64,000 bases of DNA. Source: JAXGZG01 sp040771825 (GTDB lineage Bacteria; Bacillota; Sulfobacillia; Fermentithermobacillales; Fermentithermobacillaceae). The translations under genes were made by a program, and so were the position numbers. The notes beneath the pieces are model-generated. The model did not search any database and was not told where the DNA came from. It saw only the letters and a list, made by a program, of their open reading frames with translations. This document shows, piece after piece, positions 17,487 through 25,700 of this stretch; position 1 is the stretch's first letter, and each line of letters opens with the position of its first letter. The stretch is taken from NCBI GenBank assembly GCA_040771825.1, contig JAXGZG010000005.1:62001-126000 (forward strand), given 5' to 3'.

Positions 17487-18317
17487 TTAGCCCACAGCAA
17501 CCCCAGTGCTTGAAGATGAATTCCCCATGAATTGGCTGTTATACAGCTCTGCGTAGAATCCTCTTTTTGCCAAGAGGTCACGGTGAGTGCCCTGCTCCAC
17601 AATGCTTCCTTCATCCATGACCAAGATGTGGTCGGCGTCGCGAATAGTCGACAGCCTGTGGGCTATGACAAAGCTCGTCCGGCCACGCATCAGGTTCTTC
17701 ATGGCCCTTTGAATCCGAATCTCTGTGCGGGTATCCACGCTGCTAGTTGCCTCGTCCAGGATAAGGATGGCGGGGTCGGCCAAGATAGCCCTGGCTATAG
17801 TCAGAAGCTGCATCTGACCCTGGGAAAGGTTCGAGGCATCCTCCTTGAGCATGGTATCGTACCCTTCAGGCAGGGTCCTGATGAAGCGGTCAGCCAAAGC
17901 CGCCCTGGCTGCTCTAACGACATCCTCTTCTGTTGCACCCAGTTTGCCGTAGGCGATGTTGTCCCGAATCGTGCCATTAAACAACCACGCATCTTGCAGC
18001 ACCATGCCGTACAAGACCCTGAGGTCGTGGCGCTTCATATCTCGGATATCCACTCCGTCCACGGCAATCCGACCGCCTTGGACCTCGTAGAACCTCATGA
18101 GCAGGTTAACCAAGGTAGTCTTGCCGGCCCCAGTCGGCCCAACGATGGCCACGGTCTGGCCCTGTTTGATATCTATACTCATGTCATTCATCAGAATAGC
18201 GTCGGGCGCGTATCCGAACCTGACGTGCTCCATCCTGACTTCACCCTTTGGTTCCAGAAGAGTCACTGTGTCTTGACCATCGGGCAGCTCTTCCTCCTCG
18301 TCAAGCACCTCAAACAC
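17487..18317 (-). CDS. ABC exporter, ATPase half (3' part of a frameshifted gene)
   Basis: A 276-residue nucleotide-binding domain: Walker A GPTGAGKT, signature LSQGQ, Walker B ILILDEATSS with the catalytic Glu, and the switch His in IAHRLST. It lacks its own ribosome site, and its natural N-terminus (ERVFEVLDEEEE) begins a few bases before this start, in a different frame from the transmembrane half at 18322-19428. The two frames join at 18322-18327, where the codon AGC is followed by TGA; skipping one base restores GAG CGC GTG. It is therefore the C-terminal part of one ~650-residue exporter, broken by one base. It pairs with the upstream exporter gene, whose ATP site is degenerate, so this half supplies the consensus site. 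Confidence 0.85.
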   Translation of the reverse strand: MFEVLDEEEELPDGQDTVTLLEPKGEVRMEHVRFGYAPDAILMNDMSIDIKQGQTVAIVGPTGAGKTTLVNLLMRFYEVQGGRIAVDGVDIRDMKRHDLRVLYGMVLQDAWLFNGTIRDNIAYGKLGATEEDVVRAARAALADRFIRTLPEGYDTMLKEDASNLSQGQMQLLTIARAILADPAILILDEATSSVDTRTEIRIQRAMKNLMRGRTSFVIAHRLSTIRDADHILVMDEGSIVEQGTHRDLLAKRGFYAELYNSQFMGNSSSSTGVAVG

Positions 18318-18321
18318 GCGC

Positions 18322-19428
18322 TCAGCTCGCTGCTATTGTAGATTGGATGATGTTGGCGATACTGGCCACTTGGACTATGGGCTGGCTGAAATGCCTAGCG
18401 TAATTCATAAAGGCCTGAACGTCACCAATCTCCATGGCCCTCCGGGCAACGAAAACACCGCCCACAACGCAAACCGCCACGTACCCGATGTTGTTCACCA
18501 GCCCCATGGCGGGCATCATCACGCCCGATACGAACTGGGCGCGCCACCCAAAGCCTGCGAGTTCCTCATTTATCTCTCTGAATCTCCTTATTGAGGCCTC
18601 CTCACGGCTGAAAGCTTTCACTATCCCGTGGCCGGTGTACATCTCCTCCACGTGCCCGTTGAGTTCACCCAAGATCCGCTGCTGGCCAGCGAAATACCTC
18701 TGAGACCTTCTGGCTATCTGGGCGGTAATGACGATAGACAGAGGCAACGTGGCCAAGACTATGAGCGTCATAAGCAGATTGATGGACAGCATCATGACCA
18801 GCACGCCTATGAGCGTCACCGCAGACGAAAGCGCCCTACCGAGGCTTTCTTGCAGCGTTGAGCCCACAGTGTCCATGTCGTTGGTGACTCTGCTCAAGAT
18901 TTCCCCGTGTGTCCTCGAATCGAAATACTTCAACGGGAGACGCTGCAGTTTAGCGCTAAGGTGCTTTCGCATGTCGTAGACGGTGGTCTGGGCGATTTTG
19001 GCCATTGTAATCTGCTGGATGAAGCTGAACACCGAGCTTGCTACGTAGAGCCCCGAAAGCATCATGAGGATGCGGGACACAGCGCCAAAGTCAATTCCGG
19101 CTCCTGGTATCCCCCGAGCTTTTGCCATCATCCCGTTGAAGATCTCCGTGGTAGCCCTGCCCATAACTCTTGGGCTGATGGTGCTGAAGAAGGTGCTGAG
19201 TACGGTAAAGATGGTCACAATCAGCACTTCCCACTTGCGAGGCGCTAGATAGATGGCAAGGCGCTTCAGGGTGCCTCTGAAATCCTTGGCCTTTTCCACG
19301 GGGCGGCCTAACGCCGGGCCGTGACCAGGCCCTCCGGATCCGCGACGGGGTCCGCCACCCATTACGGGTCCGCGCTGGGCCTCCCTCGGACGCTCCGCCG
19401 TCACCGGAGCTCTGTCCTGAGCACTCAT
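18322..19428 (-). CDS. ABC exporter, transmembrane half (5' part of a frameshifted gene)
   Basis: The type 1 exporter transmembrane domain: a Gly/Pro/Arg-rich N-terminal tail of ~50 residues, then six hydrophobic segments with THGEILSRVTNDMDTV, an intracellular coupling-loop motif, and MYTGHGIVKAFSREE. The frame stops at TGA 18322 exactly where homologues continue into the ATPase domain. The ATG at 19428 overlaps the upstream stop (ATGA) with AGGAGG seven bases before. It is the second gene of a MarR-ABC-ABC operon, a layout typical of heterodimeric multidrug exporters of the LmrCD/BmrCD type. Confidence 0.85.
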   Translation of the reverse strand: MSAQDRAPVTAERPREAQRGPVMGGGPRRGSGGPGHGPALGRPVEKAKDFRGTLKRLAIYLAPRKWEVLIVTIFTVLSTFFSTISPRVMGRATTEIFNGMMAKARGIPGAGIDFGAVSRILMMLSGLYVASSVFSFIQQITMAKIAQTTVYDMRKHLSAKLQRLPLKYFDSRTHGEILSRVTNDMDTVGSTLQESLGRALSSAVTLIGVLVMMLSINLLMTLIVLATLPLSIVITAQIARRSQRYFAGQQRILGELNGHVEEMYTGHGIVKAFSREEASIRRFREINEELAGFGWRAQFVSGVMMPAMGLVNNIGYVAVCVVGGVFVARRAMEIGDVQAFMNYARHFSQPIVQVASIANIIQSTIAAS

Positions 19429-21200
19429 GCGATTTCCTCCTCGGACATCTGGGAATACACAATCTCCCGGTATACCTCGCAAGTCTTAAGGAGTTCTCTG
19501 TGGGTGCCGTTGCCCGCCACTCGCCCGGCGTCGAGAACGACAATCTGGTTAGCATCCATAATTGTGCTGACCCGCTGGGCCACGATGAAGACTGTGGCAT
19601 CCTTTACTTCAGGCCCTAGCGCCGCCCGAAGCTTAGCATCAGTGCGAAAGTCTAGGGCACTGAAGCTGTCATCAAAAATGTAGATGCTTGGTTTCCTGAC
19701 AATAGCTCGGGCGATGGAGAGCCGCTGTTTTTGGCCCCCTGAGAAATTGGTGCCTCCTTGAGCTACAGGAGACTGAAATTCCTCGGGTTTGTCAGAGATA
19801 AAATCCAGTGCCTGAGAAACCTCGGCCGCATGAGCCATTTCCTCTTGAGTGGCATCTTCTTTCCCGTATCTTACGTTATCGGCAATAGTGCCGCTGAAAA
19901 GCACTGCTCTCTGGGGGACCAGTCCAATTCTGGCTCGCAGATCTTTCTGAGTCATCTCCCGGACGTCGACCCCGTCAACAAGGACGGCGCCGCTGTCTAC
20001 ATCGTAGAAGCGAGGAATGAGGTTCACCAGAGTCGACTTGCCGGACCCAGTGCCGCCGATTACCGCTGTGACCTCCCCCGGCCTGGCGTGAAACGAGATA
20101 TTCCTGAGGACAGGCTGCTCGGCGCCTGGATAACTGAAAGTGACGTCGCGAAACTCCACAGAACCCTTTGGGTCGTGGGAGCGTGGCAGATGGCCTTCGG
20201 ATGCGCTTGCGTCCGGATCCGTGTCCCCTTGGATATGGGTCACCGGGTCGGCGATTTCGGGCACAACGTCCAGCACAGCGTTTATGCGATCCGCAGACGC
20301 CACTGCGCGGGGGTACATGATAAACATGAATGAGATGTTTAACAGCGAGAACAGGATGCGCATGGCATACTGAACGAAAGCCATAAGCCCGCCGACTTCA
20401 AGGCTGCCGGCCTCAATCCTATGGCTGCCTATCCAGATCAGGGCAATTATGGTGAAATTCACCGTGAGCATGATGAGAGGCATCATAGCCGCCATAATCC
20501 GGTTCACGCGCAAGATTGTATCAGTGAGATCCCAGTTGGCGACATCGAAACGCTCGGCTTCATGCTCCGTTCTATTGAAGGCTCTGATGACTCTGATGCC
20601 GGTCAAGCCTTCTCGGAGAACCAAGTTTAGCTTGTCGATTTTCTCCTGCATGGCTTTGAACAACGGCATGCCTTTGAGTATGGCGGCTGTCATCAGAACG
20701 GTCAATACGGGCAAGACCCAGACTAAAGTAAGCGAAAGCCGCGCGTCCATAGACACAGCCATCACAACGCCGCCTATAGCCATCACCGGAGTACTCACGA
20801 CCATGCGGAGCGTCATAAGTACAACCATCTGAATTTGGGTGACGTCGTTCGTGGTCCTGGTGATCAGGGAGGCAGTCCCGAATTGGCCGAACTCACGCAG
20901 AGAGAAGGTCTCAACATGAGAGAAAACTTTCTCCCGGAGGTCTTTGCCAAACCCGGCGGATACCCTTGCAGCCAAATACCCCGCGCCTATAGCACATGCC
21001 ATGCTCAGCATGGCCAGAAAAAGCATTCGGCCTCCTGTCATCAGAATATACCTGGTGTCCCCTGCTCGAATACCCACGTCAACGATATTTGCCATCAGGC
21101 TGGGCAAGTACAACTCGGATAAGGACTGGGACAAGACCAGCACAAGTGCCACCACTACGGGCACTGTGTATGGTTTGAGATGTCTGAACAAGCGCAGCAA
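19425..21200 (-). CDS. ABC exporter half-transporter (degenerate-site subunit of a heterodimer)
   Basis: A 591-residue intact exporter subunit: six transmembrane segments in residues ~12-300 and an ATPase domain with Walker A GGTGSGKST, signature FSGGQKQ and Walker B IYIFDDSFSALD. The usual catalytic Glu after Walker B is Asp (FDDS), and the switch His is Gln (VAQRVST), the known signature of the degenerate site in heterodimeric exporters such as TM287/288 and BmrCD. It is followed with a 4-bp overlap by its partner and preceded by a MarR gene. Likely exports drugs or lipid-like compounds. Confidence 0.92.
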   Translation of the reverse strand: MLRLFRHLKPYTVPVVVALVLVLSQSLSELYLPSLMANIVDVGIRAGDTRYILMTGGRMLFLAMLSMACAIGAGYLAARVSAGFGKDLREKVFSHVETFSLREFGQFGTASLITRTTNDVTQIQMVVLMTLRMVVSTPVMAIGGVVMAVSMDARLSLTLVWVLPVLTVLMTAAILKGMPLFKAMQEKIDKLNLVLREGLTGIRVIRAFNRTEHEAERFDVANWDLTDTILRVNRIMAAMMPLIMLTVNFTIIALIWIGSHRIEAGSLEVGGLMAFVQYAMRILFSLLNISFMFIMYPRAVASADRINAVLDVVPEIADPVTHIQGDTDPDASASEGHLPRSHDPKGSVEFRDVTFSYPGAEQPVLRNISFHARPGEVTAVIGGTGSGKSTLVNLIPRFYDVDSGAVLVDGVDVREMTQKDLRARIGLVPQRAVLFSGTIADNVRYGKEDATQEEMAHAAEVSQALDFISDKPEEFQSPVAQGGTNFSGGQKQRLSIARAIVRKPSIYIFDDSFSALDFRTDAKLRAALGPEVKDATVFIVAQRVSTIMDANQIVVLDAGRVAGNGTHRELLKTCEVYREIVYSQMSEEEIA

Positions 21201-21227
21201 CGGCCACCATCTCCTTCGATTGCTTCC

Positions 21228-21695
21228 TCAACGGCTCCTTAATGGCTGCTCAATACCTTTGTCAACTGCTTCTTTGAGAGTCTGCAGCGCGCCCGTGATG
21301 GCTTCCGTCTCTTCATGCGAAAGAGTGGCCAAAACCAACGAGAGGCGCTTCCTCATCTCGCTCCACATCTCATGGAAATGGGCCTCTGCTTTGGCAGTTG
21401 CGTAGAGGCGTCCCAACCTGCGATCTTTAGGGTCCGAACATCTTCGGATGAACCCCGTCTCTACGAGGCCGTCAACGGTCTTGGAAACGTTTGACTTGGC
21501 TAAGCCCGTGCTGCGGGCAAGCGCGCTTACGGTAACTCCCGGGTGCCTGTCTATCTGACGCATCACCAAGGCGCCAGGCGGGGGAAGCCCATATTCCCGC
21601 CACGTTGACCTAGCTACATTGTGCATGGAGTCGTACACAGACTTCAGCAACACCAGCAGCCTTTCGGATGGGTCTAGCACAATGCTCACCGCCAA
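21228..21695 (-). CDS. MarR family transcriptional regulator
   Basis: A 155-residue winged-helix protein: PPPGALVMRQIDRHPG, VSALARSTGLAKSNVSKTVDGL recognition helix region, and the DPKDRR wing. It begins the operon and probably represses it together with the two exporter genes that follow 27 bp downstream. The start is TTG at 21695 or the GTG two codons on; the ribosome site is poor either way. Two 14-bp palindromes sit directly before the start and are the likely operator, so the gene is probably autoregulated and released by an exporter substrate. Confidence 0.88.
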   Translation of the reverse strand: MAVSIVLDPSERLLVLLKSVYDSMHNVARSTWREYGLPPPGALVMRQIDRHPGVTVSALARSTGLAKSNVSKTVDGLVETGFIRRCSDPKDRRLGRLYATAKAEAHFHEMWSEMRKRLSLVLATLSHEETEAITGALQTLKEAVDKGIEQPLRSR

Positions 21696-21698
21696 TCC

Positions 21699-21762
21699 GT
21701 TCCAGTGGGAACGTTCTCCCGAGAACGATTTCTAGGATAGCATCTGGGAAGGCGGAGCACAA
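21699..21762 (-). promoter_or_regulatory. MarR-type promoter with two tandem 14-bp operators
   Basis: At 21699-21712 and 21713-21726 two units of the form GTTC-6-GAAC lie end to end with no gap. On the minus strand a -35 (TTGTGC, 21757-21762) and -10 (TATCCT, 21734-21739) stand 17 bp apart, so the operators cover the start-of-transcription region. The arrangement fits repression by the MarR protein just downstream. Confidence 0.65.
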
Positions 21763-21916
21763 GACAAAAATGGGAGCGATCGTCACGAACTTGGGCGCGG
21801 GCGCCATGAGACAAGATTGACAACAAACGCATATGTCGTACTATTAATACTGGATTGATCGCCGATCCAGATGACATACGAGTCGCAGGAGCCAGACAGA
21901 AGAAGTGAGGTATGGT

Positions 21917-22699
21917 ATGGAGCCAAGCTCACTCAAGGATCTCCAACGTTTGGCCGGAGACAGGAATCTGTTCTGCGATATCATCGACGGGTTTCCGTAT
22001 CCTATTCAGGTCTATGCCCCTGACGGGCTGCTCATTTCCGCCAATCCGGTCTTTCTCTCGGAATTTCGGATCCCTCATCCCAGCCTGATTGTGGGAAAGT
22101 ACAACATTCTTTCTGACCCAACGCTAGCCGAGTTCGGGGTACTCCCTGAGGTCCGCGCGGCATTTCAGGGAAAGACCGCCCACGTGCTAGGTCTTCCTGC
22201 CCCGGTCCACAGGCTCAAGCAATGGTTCCGGATACCCGTTCACGAGTCGGAATTGTTCTACCTGAATATCCACGCTTTCCCACTGAAAGACGGCCGAGAC
22301 AAGATGATCTGCGTGGTCATGGTGTATGTAACACAGAGAAAGCTTTTGGACCGCGATGAAATCGTAAGGGCCAAAGAGTACATTGAGGAGCATTGGCTGG
22401 ATAAGTTCCACCTGGAGTCTGTGGCAAAAGCAGCTCTCATGAGCACCGCGCACTTTGCACGCCTGTTCAAGGCACATACCGGCATGACACCGCATGACTA
22501 CTACGTGAAGGTTAAAACTGCGAGACTTAAGGAAGCATTGCTGAACATGAACAACAGCATCGAGCAGGCGTTTTCAACTTGTGGGCTGCAATACCACGGC
22601 CACTATGCGCGCCTTTTCAAAAAGGAAACTGGCCTGACGCCCTCTGAGTACCGCCGACTAGCTAAGACTCAAGCCAGGGATAGTGACGCCCCGCAATAA
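21917..22699 (+). CDS. PAS-domain AraC family regulator
   Basis: About 260 residues: an N-terminal PAS-like sensor (residues ~15-140, with PYPIQVYAPDGLLISANPVF typical of a PAS core) and a C-terminal AraC double HTH (MSTAHFARLFKAHTGMTP and YHGHYARLFKKETGLTP). No His kinase or receiver is nearby, so it may sense a small ligand directly. The ATG at 21917 has GTGAGG six bases upstream and is preferred over a GTG at 21905. The giant surface-protein gene starts 93 bp downstream on the same strand, making it a candidate target. Confidence 0.88.
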   Translation: MEPSSLKDLQRLAGDRNLFCDIIDGFPYPIQVYAPDGLLISANPVFLSEFRIPHPSLIVGKYNILSDPTLAEFGVLPEVRAAFQGKTAHVLGLPAPVHRLKQWFRIPVHESELFYLNIHAFPLKDGRDKMICVVMVYVTQRKLLDRDEIVRAKEYIEEHWLDKFHLESVAKAALMSTAHFARLFKAHTGMTPHDYYVKVKTARLKEALLNMNNSIEQAFSTCGLQYHGHYARLFKKETGLTPSEYRRLAKTQARDSDAPQ

Positions 22700-22755
22700 A
22701 CCGTCTAGAAAAAGCAGTGTTCTGTCTCCGCCCGAAACCCCCGCCGTTGTATACA

Positions 22756-22769
22756 GACAGTACACTGTC
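22756..22769 (+). promoter_or_regulatory. Perfect 6-2-6 inverted repeat before the giant surface-protein gene
   Basis: GACAGT-AC-ACTGTC, 23 bp before the ATG and just after a TATACA (22749-22754) that could be a -10. A candidate binding site, possibly for the PAS-AraC protein encoded upstream. No experimental support. Confidence 0.35.
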
Positions 22770-22792
22770 CGCTACGAATAGGAGACGTTACC

Positions 22793-25700
22793 ATGAGACT
22801 GTCTATGTGTCCGGTTCGTAAGGCTTTTGCGCAGTTGCGCGCCAAAAAAGTCCCTTCCCTGCTTGTAGCGACTGCCTTTCTCGTAACGCTCGTAGTGACC
22901 GCACTATGGGCTCGAGGTGAGTTCTCCGTTGAGAAGTTCACCTATGTACCGGATCGAGAGTACCGGCTTGCGGATGTTGAGAAGGCCGAGCCGGCTACCC
23001 TGGAAGAACTGCTACACTCGGCCGCGCCCAACATCGACACGGTATTCAGGAACCCCTCTATAGCGGCGGAGCTGTCCAATGCCAAGACACTGACAGATGT
23101 CGTGGATTCGCGCACTGCCCTGAACAACTTGCGTGGTCTCGACCGGCAGATGTCGGAGTGGCTTCAGGAGTTGCCGCGATTGTCGGTCGAGGAGCCCAAG
23201 GAAGAGGCCGCCGTGGCAAATCTCGGGCCGGATAGCCTTCGCAATGTTGACTGGGAGATGCAAACTACATCTCTGGGGGCAGCTGCTCACCTTCGGGAGC
23301 AGGCTGAGGTAGTTAGGAGCCTTCAGACCTCGACTAGAAGACTCCTTGCGGTGCCGTCATATTCGGAGTTGATCACCATTCCACCCTCGGTGAACATGAA
23401 GGGTGTGTGGCAATCTCCTGATGAAGCCCTTATCCACATGGTCCCGTCAGGCGATTGGGTGCCTGAGCAGGGTTACAAGCTGTACAGGGTGGTCAACGGC
23501 CAGAAAGAATTGCTGAAGGAGCAGCTCTTGTCGCCCAGCAAGATAGCGGAGAACCTTACCATTGAGAATACGGATGTGATTAAGGATTTGCTTCTGTGCG
23601 CGGAGTTGACGCCGGACAAGTTGGCTTCTCTGGAAATGACGGCGGAGGGATTCCGGAATCTGGCGTACAGCACCGATACCCGCGTAGCTAGGCCCCGGGT
23701 CAGCGGCAAGCACGACTTCTTGAAGATGAAGGAGACTCTCATCACCATACCGGCGGACATTGACCAGAAAATGCCGGAAACAGACCGTATGCTTTGCCTA
23801 CCCATCTGTGTCCTGAGTAGGCAGGGGAATGACAAACTCACCCTGGCGGCGTCCAAGACGGCCCTTTGGAAGAGCCTCTCGCTGATTGCGGTTGAGCCTT
23901 TGAGAGGCGTCAATTCGCTGAAGCTTGCGCCAGGCGGCGCATCAAAGCTTCTCCTAGCCCAATCAGTATTGGAAGCGAGGCAGCAACTTTCGACTCTGAG
24001 TTTCGTGGATGACGAATTCGCTGAGGAAGCAGGTTTCCTGTTCCGAGATGACATATCCCGCCTGAACCTGCCTAACGACACGGCTATATCCTACGTTGTG
24101 GAAACGCCCGATGGCTCCAAGTCTACCCTGGTCGTCATGCGAGGGACCGAGAACAGACTCTCCAAACCGCAAGGTCCTATGGGCTACGGCATTGACGGCA
24201 AGGTGCCTCTTCGCTGGGAAGAGCCAGAGAACCCCAACGAAAGGGGCATTCTGAGCGGCTACTTTATAGAGCGTCGGCTAGACGGCGAGAAGGAGTTCAC
24301 TCAGATCAACGAGAAACCCATCGTCGTCACTTACACCCTTGATGAGACAGGCGTGTACTTTGAATCGCCTGTGTTCCATGAGGATACGGTCGAGAACGGG
24401 CGCACCGCGGAGTATCGCATACGTTCCATTGACATATTTGGGCGCACCAGCGAGTACTCGGATGTCTCAAGCTTCCGGGTCGAGAAGGTGACGCCCCCTA
24501 ACGCACCTTCGGTAGAACGTCCCGTGTTGTCCGACGACGCCCAAGGTGCATCGTCAGCTGTTTTGGAAGCTATCTCCCTCAATGGGAGGAAGCGCGGGGT
24601 CGTTCTGCCGATTTACACCGATTCGCCCGATACTGTACGCTTCACGATCTACCGCGCCGTGGCAGTGGGCGCAGAAGGCTTTGGAAAACCTGAGTCCATT
24701 GCCGACTTGATATACAAAAACCCCGCCGCGGAAGCTACCGCCGGCCTTGATCCGGAATTGATAGGCTCACCAACGATATCCGAGCTTAAGCAGGCGGTAC
24801 CGGCTACCGTCGTCAAGAAACGACTGAATAAAGCCCTCCATGTGCAACTGGCAAACCTCTCTAGCCAGCACCCGGACCTTATCTACTTCGATTCTGACAT
24901 ACAAGAAGGTCATACGTACAAATACTGGGTCTCGGCAAGGGACTCGTGGAACAACGAAAGCGCGTGGTCTCCCTCGGTTTCGGCTGCAGTAAGAACTGAT
25001 CGCGAGCCGGGGATCACCGACTCTCTGAGCATCTCCATGTGCGCCCGGGAGTTGCCTGATTATTCCCAGGAACCCCCTGGGATCACATACGACGATGTAG
25101 TTTCGCTCAAAGACCTCAGCGCCACACACAGTCTCCCTAGACGAAAGCTTAAAGCAGATTCTGTCACAGATATCCTACTAGAAGCCGAGGCACAACGGGT
25201 TAGCATAGGGGAGTTCATCTCAGGCACATCTCGCTTGGTTAGCCCAGGCACAAGCATCATGCCATCGGTGATCGATAGGTTGTTCAACAATTTGCCCGAA
25301 GAACGATACGTCCACATGTTCGTTGCTGTGCGCGGAGAGGACGTATTGCCCGACGGGACTGCCAGGCTGAAGTGGCCGGCTTACAGCGGAGACGGGCTTG
25401 GGGGCTATGCTGTCTACCGCCCTCTATTCGACACCTTGCCTATTGAGCAAATGCAGAGAATGTCCCGGGATGAACTCGTGCAGATGGGGCGATGGTACCG
25501 CACCAACGACAAGACCACAACCAATAACCAGTATGTTGTCGGCGGCCTTAGCAGGATTCCGGGAAGCGTATCGTTGTTTCTCATCTGCTTGGAGCCGGAA
25601 ACCTCCTCGACCAACGGAGGCGCTATCACGCCGGGTCACTTAGGTTTCTTGCCTACGGACTTTACGTCGGCTCTGCAGTCCTTGCCAGAGGGCGGCTACG

